DNA of 64,000 nucleotides. Origin: Pegea sp. RAD2-039. Lineage: Eukaryota; Chordata; Thaliacea; Salpida; Salpidae. The notes below the pieces were generated by a model, which saw nothing but the letters and a program-made list of their open reading frames with translations, had not been told where the DNA came from and ran no database searches. The stretch spans positions 682,001 through 746,000 of the forward strand of contig JAQGEQ010000090.1 of the NCBI GenBank assembly GCA_034620365.1, given 5' to 3'. This document shows positions 11,639 through 24,300 of this stretch, one piece after another (position 1 is the stretch's first letter; each line of letters opens with the position of its first letter). The position numbers and the translations under genes were made by a program.

Positions 11639-13793
11639 ATGATTGCAAACAATCTTCCTAATATGGAAAACTTTGACGAAAAAGATCTCGGACAAAAATA
11701 TTCTCATGCTAGATTTGTTTTTGAGGAGCTAAATAAATTCCAACGCCATTCTTTCCTCTCAGGAATCAAACTAAGATCCCAAAATGCAAGTTTTACCCAA
11801 AATATCGTCTTATCAACATCTGACAATCAAGTATTCGAAGACTCAATCTTTTTAGATCAACATGAAGCTATGACTCCGCAAAATATCATAAGAAGAACAC
11901 ATTCTCTAGAATCGCAGTCTTCTATTGATAGTGATGTAGATGAAGGTGTTACGTGTCTCCAAGGTCTCAATATGTTTAATCAACTCAGACTAGATGGTTC
12001 ATCTTGTGATATACAATTATATAATGCTCAAAATCAACATGGATACTCTTGTCATAGATGTGTACTAGCTGCTTGTAGTGAATATTTTAGAGCTATGTTC
12101 ACTGCAAATATGATAGAAAGTCATCAGAAGAAGATTTTTATCCAAGAAATTGGAGAGGAACTTGAACATATAATTGAATTTTTTTACACGGGCGATATTG
12201 ACTTGAACAAGTATGATGTAGTACATTTACTTGGAGTAGCTGTCTATTATCAGATTTCTTCGTTGATTCAAAGATGTGTGGACCACATTTGTGGTAATAT
12301 TAACTTAGAAGAATGTTGTTCAATCAGTTGGCTTGGACATGAGTTATCTTTAAAAAAATTAACGCAAATATCTCTTGATTATGTAACAAATCATTTTGAT
12401 GAATTACATAACAAAAATATTGAAGTTCTATCTTTCGATGATCTGATCCTCTGTCTCAACAACCTCAATTTTAATCAATCCAAAGTTCCAGCAGCTGAAA
12501 CTGAGCTCGGTATCTTGAGGTCTTTACTAGCTTGGTGCCAAGGTAATATGGAAGAAGCAGAAAATCATGATGAAGTGATGAAAAACGCTCGTTTTGCTTT
12601 GATACCTAAATCAAAGATTCAAGATGTCTGTTCTGAGTTAAGTTCTAGTAATAATTCTGTATTATCATCTGCTGCTGTTGCTGATTGGATAAGAAGAGCA
12701 TGTAATTACCATGACAACTTGTATAGTCAACCACTAATGCAAAGTAATGAAACACAATTAAGAAATTCGGAGTTGAAACATACTTGTGTGGATGGAGTCA
12801 TATCTTCAAGTCGACTTCGATTTCAGCAAAACTCTTCTAATATCTTCATCGCAAATCAGAGTCAAGGTCCTTCGACATCTTTGGAGGATTGTGAAGCTCC
12901 TAGGGACCCTTTTCACAGCGTGGTTGAGTTGAATGGCTTCTTATATGTCTTAGGAGGAACTAGAAAGGAGTCAACTGGATTCAGGTTTGTTGAAACTTAA
13001 AAACTCCGAAAAATTGAATTTTAAACAAAAATTTTTTTGCAGTCGTCTTGTAGATCGTTATGATCCTCGCCTAGATCAATGGATCAGAGTTGCTCCAATG
13101 ATTCAAGAAAGAGCGGACTTTGTAGCTTGTGTGTTGAACGGATATATTATTGTAGCTGGAGGTAGATGTAAAAGAGGATGTTTAAAGACATGTGAGAGAT
13201 ACAATCCAAGAACAAACTCCTGGAGTAACATCGCAAAACTTCCAGATGTAAGCTCAAATATTTTAATCTGTTCAATTAACTAAACTTTTGAATGTCTACA
13301 GTCGTTGTATATGTCATCTGGAGTTGTTTGTCGTGGATCTATTTACATCTGTGGTGGATTCAATGAATATGAAGCCTTAGATGATACGATCAGATATGAT
13401 GAAAGTGCTGATAAATGGTTGAAGACACCTGGAAGGATGTTTAAAGCACGTGGTTATCACGTCACAATAGAATCACCAGAAGATGGACGTATCTGGGCAA
13501 TAGGGGGAGTAGATAATCCCTTCGCTGGTCGCAATGTCTGGGAAGTTGAAGCTTATAATATAGAAACTGGACGATGGAATTTTGTGAGCCATATTTTAGC
13601 AGTAAAACCATTCATCAGTACTATGAGACTTAATGTAATGATAAACAACCAAAAACAGCTTTGTGTCTTTCCTGTTTCTAATTTAAATTATCACTGTACT
13701 GTCGAATATAACTCTGGCAGTAGAATGTGGTTAGAAAATAACAGTCCTACAGCTGTATATGAAATTGATTTACAATTAAGTTCGTTAGAATAG
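11639..13793 (+). CDS. BTB-BACK-kelch protein (KLHL family)
   Basis: Likely substrate adaptor of a Cullin-3 ubiquitin ligase. Exons 11639-12984, 13043-13247 and 13302-13793 join in frame to 680 aa. Residues 1-105 are a polar leader. A BTB domain follows at about 108-218 with the diagnostic CDIQL, CHRCVLAACSEYFRAMF and IIEFFYTGDIDL; then a BACK domain at about 219-340. The kelch part (about 425-680) has at least four blades marked by LYVLGG, IIVAGG, IYICGG and IWAIGG, each followed by the usual Tyr/Trp positions. Length matches KLHL proteins (about 580-680). The paralogue could not be assigned. Introns are 58 and 54 nt, both inside the kelch coding part. Confidence 0.93.
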
Positions 13794-16700
13794 AAGACAT
13801 GTTGACTGCTTTTTGCCAATCTTCAACTAATCATATTGAATTTTTTTACCCCCTACCTTCTTATGTACTAAACCATTGTCCAAAAATTGGATTGAAACAA
13901 ACTTAAAATAATTAAAGTTTGGTTGTAATCGATGTTTGCTGTATATCAGATATTCATCGCCTTATATTGATATGACTTTTTTTATATTTTTCAAATAACC
14001 TTTAGTACAATTTACTTTACTATCGAGTTTGTTTCTTTTGTTAAAATAATAAAAAAAGTTTGAGAATTATTTCAAGCTTATATATATAACTGAAGTTATT
14101 TTTTATATAGAAAGCAATTTTTGTTAATTTGTTGCTAATATTAGAAAGTTAAGATTTCAAGAACAAAGTGAATCATTATAAAAAACAATTTGTTTAATAA
14201 TTTGTCAAATTACATTATGTTTACAAATAACTTTAGCAGTTTTGAAAACCAAAACAAAACCAGCTAAAATTACTTATTTAATAACCAAGATTTTAAAAAT
14301 TAAACATTTTATCTGTACAAATTTGAATATTTAACCGTTTTATGAGGATACATTTTGGAATTAGAAACAGATATAAATTTATTAAAGGACCGTTTCAATT
14401 ACCATTCAACCGTTTAAAAGCGCAAAAAACAATTTTCTTTGTCATGTGAACGGAAAACAAGATTTACAAAATGTTGCTGCAATAGTTTGCAGCAAGCTAT
14501 TATTTAACTTGTTTCAAGTCCACAAATATTTACTCTTAGCAATCATTAAATTGTGAATACATAAAGGTCAAATAACAAACTTTACAAAGTAATAAATTAT
14601 ATCTTTGAAAAATTGAACTTGAATTTTATTAAATGGTAAAATTAATTTAAAAAAAATTAGCTTTAAAATCTATCTAGACAAGCATAAATACTTTATACAG
14701 ATTCAAGGGTTTAAAACAAGATTTTACCATTTTTAAGATACAAACTGGTTTTTTAAAGCTAATAAAATTTTGTAAACAATTTTGTTTACTCCATTTTAGT
14801 TAGGTTGAAAACTGATACCCACAATAATTTGTTGTTACTACTAACTATATTGATCAGCACAAAATGGGCTTATTGATTAACAACATCCAAAAAAGGTGTT
14901 TTCGACTTTGACAAATATTATTTGAACTCGTTATAGCATATTTACAAAATGCCAAATAAAACTTGAGTTTATGTGAGTTTAAACAAATATATATTTGAGA
15001 TACTAATAGCTGTTTTAGACACATTTACTAATTAAATAAATTACGTTTAATATTTAATTTGTAAATAAATTTTATGATGTTTTTAAGTTACTTAACAGTT
15101 TGAACTCAAAATTTATGAAACTATCAGTAAACGCTCTACGAAATATTGATTTAATGATAAGAAAATAATTTTGATTTTTGTAAAATTGTATTATTTATAT
15201 TTAAAAACTTGCTATCAATACTGATAAATAATTTGATTAGGTATTAGTGAATTTTTAATGGCAGTAAAAACTTTTGATAAGAAGTAAATTCCTTGTCAAC
15301 TGAAATTAGAATTTATTTAGATTATAAAAGATTGTTCTTTACAAATGTTTTTAGTTTTTAAAAAGATTCTACAATTTCTTTTTCTTTACATTTGCTGCTT
15401 ATTTAATCCGACGACTATAAAAATCGGTATTATTGCTCAATTTCTAATTTTTAACGTTTCCAACTATAATTAAGGTTTTAAATTAAAAATTGATTACAAC
15501 AAACCTAAAAATTTTTCTATTTACAAATTTTTCTGCTAAAATTTAACTTTGTCAATTTTACTAAATTTAGAAATGTTTTTTGGCGCAGTTAGATTTTGTA
15601 ATTAAAGTAAATAACTTTTGTAAATAAAAAATCCAAAAGTTTGGGTCACTAGGAGTGCTGCAGAGCACTTGAAGACGTATTTTAAAATAGTATATAATAA
15701 TATAATATTATTAAAATAAACTTTATGCTTTCAGTGAAAGTTGACATCTACACTTTTGTATATTTTTTGTATTTATTAAAGTAAAAAGTACTCTAAATAA
15801 TTCAATAATTTATAATAATTCACAAAAACATTTTTCTCATTTATTTCAAAGAATTTTTTTTTAAACGAAAAGCTTTTTTTTTCTATTTATTTTTATAATT
15901 AAAAATTGCAATAAGATAAAAATGTTTAAATAAATTTACATTTAAAATAAAATTGTTATAAAATGTTGGCATTATTTCTTGAAAAATGAACTTATAGGTT
16001 TCAGTACAGTCAGAAAAACTGAAACTTAATTATTTCAATTTGTTTGAAAATTTTTTTATATGCGTTAATGTAACGTTAAAACCGGTGTAGTGTTGTTAAA
16101 CTTAGACAGATTAAATATTCTTGTCAGCAATTTGTGTGTAACTTTGTACATCAATTAATCTATATAAGCTTTTCACTGCCTCTTAGTATTTTAGTTAAGT
16201 TACATCTTGCCTTAAATAGAATGCAGAAAACCTCATAGGTTATTAAACAAGATATTTACTTGAAAAAAATTTGAGGTTTCTCTAATTGAAATGCCTGAAT
16301 AGGTTTTTAAAAGTATGAAAAATATAGTTTAGAATTTTTTTTTTCATTTTTCACTTCAATAATTGACAATAAAACTTTAAAACATGATATTTTAATCTTT
16401 AATATTATTATCTTTAATTTTTATTAATTATATATCTTAACAAAAGCTATGGACTGAATTGAAACTGTTAAAACAAAGCATCCACTTCTATTAATTTTTT
16501 TAAGTTGCTTTAAGTAATGATGCAAGAAGCACTTTACAGTTACTAGCATCAAAAGCCAAATGGTGACAAATGGTTAATTATGTAAGATTTATTTTTGTAC
16601 TAATTTTAAAAATACCATCAGTCACTTCTGCTTATGATTGAATAATGTTTTTTTTTAAATATCTTTAGTTATATGAGAGGTTTTTTAATTACATTAAGCA

Positions 16701-17023
16701 TTTATCTATTTTTACCAAAGTAGAAATTTAGACTATTAAATTTAGTTTTGTTATTCTAAAAGTATTTTTCTAATGATGTTCTAAAATTATTTAATGAATT
16801 AATAATTAGATGAATATTATTTTATTATAAATGCTCAAATTTTAAATAAACAGTTTATCAGACAAGATTTAGGCTTGATTTGAAAATCACAAAAGCATCT
16901 GTTGTTGATGCATTGCATTTATTACAAGATTATAATATGAAAGCATGTATAGAACATTTAATAAATAATTGTAAAATATTTTGAATATTTTAAAGTAGAG
17001 AAACACAAGTAAACTTGCTTTTT
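13794..17023. other. AT-rich intergenic, no gene seen
   Basis: Lies between the convergent kelch (plus) and astacin (minus) genes. Possible poly(A) signals for the kelch gene include AATAAA near 14048. No other feature was recognised. Confidence 0.55.
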
Positions 17024-20000
17024 TTATGTACAATAAGAACAAGTTTTTTTACAATATCGTTGCATGTAGCTACGTGAAGTACTGCTATTACAAAAACTCA
17101 TTTTTTCATACAACTTACATGACCTATAAAATAAGATTTTTGTTAAGTAATCATATTTAAATGATACAAGTCTAATTATTGAGAGAGTTTTCACTTAAAT
17201 ATTCTAATTTCATTCATCAAACTGAAATTTTGAAACAAACCTTTTTGTATCTTTGCATGAATTGTTTTTACCAATTAACGTTGGACTTATAGTTGATGTT
17301 ACTCTGGTTGTTGCTGCTGTCTTTGTTAAATAGTTTGTTGTTGTGGTAGAAGTCGAAACGTCAGATTTTATAGATTGATTGCAGTAACCACAAGATAATT
17401 TGCAAGTTGTTTTCATGTAAGTCCTAAATTTCGGATTTTCACAATACCCTCTTTGCGACCAGATAGAACATTTACTGTGAAATTTATTTGGAAAATGATA
17501 ATTAAAACTTTTGCTAAAATATCTTAAGTCCTCTAACTGAGCATAAAGAATTTACATATTTGAAGTGAAATGAAACCACGAGCTATAAGTTTTTTTTTAC
17601 ATTTTCGTGCTTGAATTAATAATTCTATGATTAAAAAATATTTTAATTTATGAAACAATTTAAGTAGAAATCCAATGTACTAATAGCACAGGTGCTAGTT
17701 ACTTTTGATAATAATTTTTTTAAATTGGTGGTTTTTAAACCAAAGAAGTCCTATTAATCATACCTTGAATATTAAACTAGTAATATCAAAAATAGTTCGG
17801 ATTTTTAAGCTATAGAACTGATTTTTAGTAAGCATCTGTAATGATAAGCTTTGAACTTAGGTTTTAAAATAAAGTTTTTGAGAACTTTACAACTAGCTTG
17901 AAAAGGTTGATTAAACAAATCGTTGTTTACGAGTAAAATCCAGAAAAGCATCAATACAGAGAAAACTGATTATAAGTTCATTCATAACTTCAGTTGACTA
18001 AACAATTAGAAGTGTAATTATCGAATTATTATCGGATTATTTGAATTATCGAATATAACGTATCATATAAATTTACTGTTGTGTACCTTTTATGATTTCT
18101 ACATCTTTGTGGAGCTTTTGTTGTGGTAACAGTTGGTGTTGAGGTTTTTACTTCAATTTTGTTGAATCCACCACACAATAAACAAGTTTTCTTACAATTA
18201 GTTTTCATAAAATTGAAATATTTTTGAAAATTACAATAACCTTTCCTAGACAGCGATTCACAATTCCTAAAAATAAACATTAGTCTTCAATATCTAGAAA
18301 CTAGTTAAAATTAAAAAGTTGCAGATTAAAGTTTAGATAAAAAGCTCCAAATATTCAAATAAAAAAGAACAAACCTTTTTTTATCTAAGCACTTTTCAGT
18401 TTTTACAATACTTAAGTGTGTTGTTGTCGTGCTTGTAGTAGTTGTTAAGATTCTATCAACTTTACAAGCCTTGCAACTGAATTTACAGTTGATTCTAGCA
18501 ACAGTTTTAAACCTTCCATTTGTACAGTAGTTATTTCGTGCCCATGACTTACATAAACTAAATTTTAGTTTGTATATTTTTAAGGTCATCAAGAAACAGA
18601 ATAAGAAAGATGAAATTTTCAAAATGATGTTGCATTCAAATACATGAAAAATTTAAATGTTAATATTATTTCAGATATCTAACTAATTCTGAAAGACCTT
18701 AACTTATCGTAACAAGTAGAAGACTCTTTTCTTGGTGCTATGGTTGTTGTAGATATCTTGGTATCATCATTAACAGTATACGCCAAACTACAAAACTTAC
18801 AACTTTTCTTACAATTTGTTTTCATGAAACTTTTCTTTTTAGGAATACTGCACCAGTTTTGTTTAGTATAAAAGTCACATTTTCTGTAAGTTATGAATTT
18901 TTATTTGTTAAAAATGAAATATAAAATCTATTAGTTATTTTTGGCTTGTAGAATTGAAATACAAGCTTCTAGATAATTTTTGCTTCGCGTTTGTATTATA
19001 TTTAACCTTTCAAGTAATTTTAAAAACTAATTGATTATTGATTACAAACACAAAATCAGCTACAACAAAAATAACTTACTTGTTTTTAAGCTTGTTATTA
19101 CAAAATGTTTGGTTTTTCTTCATCAGCAGCAACTTTTCATAATGATCTTTAACAAAAATTAGTTGAAAACTAAACAAAGTTTACAAATTTTAAAACAAGT
19201 TTTAATACCTGGACATTTGTACATTCGATTTATCTGCAGAAGGTCAATGACAGAAAAATTGCTTTTGTTATAGATGACATCTCCATTTCTAATAAGTAAT
19301 CAACTATTAAATTACAACAAACATATAAGAAGTTAAATGGTTAGCAACCAGTAGAAATGGTTAACAACCAGTAGAAATGGATAGTAACCAGTAGAAATGG
19401 TTAGTAACTAGTAGAAATGGTTAGTAACCAGTAGAACTGGTTAGCAACCGTAGACATGGTTAGTAACTAGTAGAAATGGTTAGTAACTAGTATAAATGGT
19501 TAGTAACCCGTAGAAATGGTTAACAACCAGTAGAAATGGTTAGTAACTAGTAGAAATGGTTAACAACCAGTAGAAATGGTTAGTAACCAGTAGAAATGTA
19601 ACCATATTATCTACAGACAAAATTTTTGAATCATGATCACATATTGAATCTCTACAAGAAATATGACGTCATTAGCGCGATGATCAAACTGATGACGTCA
19701 TACTTGATATGGAAATCTTTGCAACTTTGAGATATTTCTAAATTAAATACAAATTTCTTACATTTTGAGGATTGTAGATTTATTGTTTTGTGAGGACTGG
19801 TAAGAAGTGTAATGCATCACAGAGTTTGTGTCATAAGATGATTGGTACGGATCCCAGAACCGTTTGTCTTTCATTGCAAAGTTAAACTTCTTATCTGTAT
19901 CAAAAGACCTTTTATCAAACAAATCTTCCTACACTTTCAAAGGATTTTATTCAACTTTAAAATTAAACAATTAATTTCTAACCAGGTTTAATATTTTTCC

Positions 20001-21321
20001 AAAATATTTTCACATAATCTTTTCTATCTGGCCGGGATTGTTCATGATCAAATCCAAGTGCATGCATCACTTCATGTGCTATTACAGCGCGACTTTGACA
20101 TTGATTCCCAAGATACAACTAAAAGTAAATTTGAAATCTTTTTTTCTTGGAGATTATGAGATTTTTTTTTTACTTTTTGAAACCCTCCAAGTTTTCCAAC
20201 ACTTGATGCACAAAAATTATCTTCTTCAGTAAGTACTTCTATATAATCAAGTTGCCTCTTATGAGGTATAAATCGAACGCAAGTCAACTTTGTTAAAGTG
20301 GAAACAACTTCTTTCAAAGTTGATTTGATAATTTGGGCTGACATTAAAAAAGCATTTTACTCAAAAATTTAAATAAAGAAGTTTAACTTTTTCATTTTTA
20401 ATCTAAATTATATTTCGTCACTTAAAACATTTTGCAAAATGTCTTCTTACAGACTTCTCCATTAATCTTGTACGGAATCTTCACTACTTTTGAGCCACGT
20501 TCTTTTGGCCATAAGTTATAGTGACCTTTGTTTGCTGCACGCTTACTTCTTGAAATTGAGATATTATCCAAATTATATGGACGAAAAAACTGATGATAAT
20601 TTGATTCTGGGGTAGTTTTGAAATATAGTAAGATCAGAGCAACTAAATCTTATATTTTTACCCGTTATTATCATATCGTCTCCAAATATTCCTGACATTT
20701 CACACTTACAAATTAAACAGCCATCAGCGTTTGTTTTAAGGCCAAATGGACAGCATTTTGAGCAATTATTAAGACCAGGACAACTTTGAATTACAGCTTT
20801 TTCTTTCTCTAAATATGTCTTCATCATTTTCTTGAAATAATTCATTTAAAAGTTTCAAACAAACCTCTGCACCAAAGTTTTTTAACATTCCAAAGGTTTT
20901 GGTTTAAGTTGTTTGAAATACTTTTCAGAGAGCTTGTCAAACCTGTAAACAGTTTTTTCTAAGGTATAAAAGAATGTGAAATAAAAACCAATTGCTTAAA
21001 TATAAATAAGAAGTTGTAAGATTAGAATATCTTTATTTTTTATCTGTTTAATGACAGCTTAGAGGATGAAACATCTTTCATTTAGTTATAAATGATTTAT
21101 AAATAAGTCTAAGGTATTTAATCTTGTATTGAAGAAATCAAAACGAATCAAATTTACTAAAAGTTTAATCAAAAAATAGAATTTAATCTTTAAATACAAG
21201 ACCGGTTTTAGCATAGATTGAAAATATTGGTTTTTAGTATTCAAGTTCCTTTAAGATATAATTATTTAATTTTTTTACCTGACATAATAAGTATCAAAGA
21301 AAATAGTTTCATCTTTACCAT
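17024..21321 (-). CDS. secreted astacin metalloprotease with antistasin-like pro-region and five ShKT domains
   Basis: Zinc endopeptidase of the M12A family. Fourteen minus-strand exons join in frame: 21279-21321, 20865-20942, 20662-20808, 20451-20606, 20174-20337, 19983-20118, 19762-19924, 19209-19288, 19080-19146, 18698-18883, 18375-18557, 18087-18266, 17241-17474, 17024-17123; total 638 aa. Order: signal peptide ([11 protein letters not shown]); a Cys-rich antistasin-like block with [18 protein letters not shown]; the FGDD Asp-switch-like motif of astacin propeptides; a basic cleavage site RSKR; the catalytic domain with [18 protein letters not shown] (zinc site) and SVMHY Met-turn; the astacin C-terminal QINRMYKCP; then five ShKT domains separated by Thr-rich, probably O-glycosylated linkers. 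Each of the last four ShKT domains is interrupted by a phase-2 intron after C-x-x-x-K-R or similar. The start could also be the Met three codons later. Confidence 0.92.
19333..19600. repeat. 20-bp tandem repeat in astacin intron
   Basis: About 13 copies of AAATGGTTAGTAACCAGTAG with point variants. It sits within the 473-nt intron 19289-19761, which also holds two TGACGTCA palindromes. GGTTAGTAACC is nearly self-complementary. Confidence 0.9.
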
Positions 21322-24300
21322 TTCATCGCCAGGCGTTTGTGAAAAAAAGTAACAAAACCTTTAAAAGGTACAGATATTTAAACTTCTAAAGAAAATAAAA
21401 GAATTTTGAGTGCAGAAAAGTTTAAACTATCTTATCAAAAATGTGTTATTTCATTTGAAAATCAACACTCAAAGAAAATTAGTTGAAAATTATTGATTTA
21501 ATTGTAATTTTTCAACAAATTGTTTCGACTAATATCATTTAATGTAATTATAAGCAGTAATACAACATTTAATACAAAGATAAAACTTCCGCCTTTTATT
21601 ACCACAAAAAATATCTAAAGTTTTAAATTAAATTAAAGCTTTTCTTGATTAATTGCAGATAACTTAATTAACAAGCAATTCTTTGGTATTATTTGATGAT
21701 TCTATAACAATTAATCTGTAACTATATGAGCTGATATACTAAATATACAATCAACATCCAATTTATTTGTTAGACTTAAAAATTTTTTGTGGAAAATGTT
21801 TTTATATATAAACATATCTTCTTGAATTTTGCCAGCAAGCAAATACTAAATTCTTGATAAAAAAGTTAATAAAATTTATCTATTTGCAACAATTTTAATT
21901 TGGGAGGTATTATTAGCAGAAAAATTATTGCTTAGTTCATAAGCTTTAGAAATTGGTTACGAAATATAAACCATTAATCAAATGTCAGCTTCATGTAAGA
22001 ACTTCTAACAACTTATCAAACCTTTTTTAACAAGATTCTTTAAATAGTTTTAAGTTCTCACTTCTTTAAAACTATTTTTCGGTTTCAGTCTTCAATTTCT
22101 TCAAAGTTTTTTTATAACTAATAAAGACTTTCTTACAATTTCATTCTGAACTTTTTTCCATCTTAATTAAAAATAATTATTTTTTGGGAAAGTTAAATAG
22201 CACTGTTTGTATATTGACAAAATATAACAATTGAATATTACAGAATACATAATATATTTAATATTACTGAAAAGCATTTTCTATTTTAGACTAATTTTTA
22301 AACAAATTTTAATCAAATTTAAGCATAAAAATCAGTCAAATTTCCTTTGTAGATTTAAGTTGTTAAAAATTGATTAGAACAACTTTTTACCTTTGGATTT
22401 TAGTCTAAGTGACATTTTATAAAGTTTTATTTTTATACAAAAAGAATTTAAATATTTTTTACCGTAAATACCCTATTTTTATAGAAAGCTAAGAAAATTA
22501 AACCGACTAACATTACTTAAAATCAAAATCTTTTATAAAGTTAAAAGTTCTAACTTTTCAAAAGTTTAAATACGTAAGTTTGTTAAAGACATTTATTTTT
22601 CCAACAAATTTTTGTTATTTGTATGAAAATAAAGTTTTAGCTTTGTTATATTCTTAAACGTGTAAATTTTAGACAAATAAAAGTTGCTTTAAAACATCTA
22701 CAAAAATAAAAACATCATTCTAAATGTAACCACAAATTTGTTTAATGAGACATCGTATAACATTTTACAACGTTTTAATTTTGCTCTGGTTTAAATAAAA
22801 CATCTTCAAAAATTTATCTTTTAAAACTATAAAAGTTCAGTATTTACAAAAAGAAAAAAATCAAATTAATAAATTTCTTAGCGTTTATAATTACTCTTTT
22901 CCATTTAACAACAAATTAATTTTACAGAATTGTAAAATATGATAAAGTTTTATCTTAACGAAACCTTTAAACATTTTGAATTTGAAATTTTCTTTAAAAT
23001 AAATTAGATAGATTGTACAAAATTTAATTCCCTTAAAATTAAAAAAAATGATCATTACACAAAATATAAAATAATAATATTTAAAAGAAATACGTATTTT
23101 GTATTTAATTGTAAATTATAAGACAACTTATGATAATTTAAAAAATGTTTTATCTAAATTCAAATTATAACAAAAAGCCTCTTAAACATAGTAACTATAT
23201 AAATATATAATTTTATTCGTTTTAAATTATATGAAATTTGAAACAATTTTGATAAGTTAACAATTAAACTTGAATAGAAAATGATTTTTTGGTTTTTTCA
23301 TGTGTTCCTGCTTCTGTAGAGGTTTTCTTAATGGAATGTTTTACTATTTAGTCAATTATGGTCAAGAAAAATGCAAATGATTTTTAAATTACTTGAACAA
23401 CATTTTTATTCAGTTTATTTTTTTTGCTCAAATATATTTAAAATCAAAAAAACTTTTTTTTAATCAGTTGTTAGTCGAAGTTTTCAAACTGCAAACTGGT
23501 TTCTGATCAGAAAAAATCATTTTAAATATCTAACTTGTAAGTAAATCAAAAAACAAAAAGCAAGTTAGTCAGTAGATATTAAAACCTTTTTATAATTATA
23601 CTTAAAAAATAACCACAGCGTTTAGAAGTGTTTTTGAAACTTAAAGATTATTTTCAATTTTGTCTTTGCAAACGCAAAATAAACAAGAATAAAAAACTCT
23701 TTAAAAGCATAAGAGTCTGTAAACTCAGATTTAAAAAAAGAGTTTTGTAAAAATACTTCCCAGATTTTAAGATTTACAAGAAGTTCTGGGACTTTAAACT
23801 ATTTCTTAAATTTATCTGAACTGTTACACTATCTGAGAACTCACGTAATGATATCAACTTCAATGTATACACATCATTTATAAGAGGAAAAAGAAACGTT
23901 TTTACTAAAAACAACTTCTTAGGTTTCCTATAATATTTCTAAAACAAACCTCTTCAAGCAGAATAAAAAATTTGAATTTTAGAAAAATGTACAAAATCGG
24001 TTTAACTGTAAAAATTCTTCGGAAAAATAATCCATCTTATAATAATGATATCTTATGCTAGGTACTCTGAAGACATACCCTGCAAACTTTAATCATAAAA
24101 ATCTTTACAAATACTCAGTTTATGTCTTTGTGACAATGTTACTGACATTTCAAAGCATCAGAAACGCTTCAAAGGATTAATTCTAATACTGCGAGGAAAT
24201 AGAAATCTGTTATCATTGAAATTACTTTGTAATAACATAAAATTATATTTGAAAACTGGAAAAGTAACTTACACCAAATAAAACCTGAAAAATCAGTTTG

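Noticed and set aside
17210..17240. Astacin/ShKT protein ending by read-through at 17210
   Set aside because: An exon at 17024-17123 completes a fifth ShKT domain with correct phase and Cys spacing.
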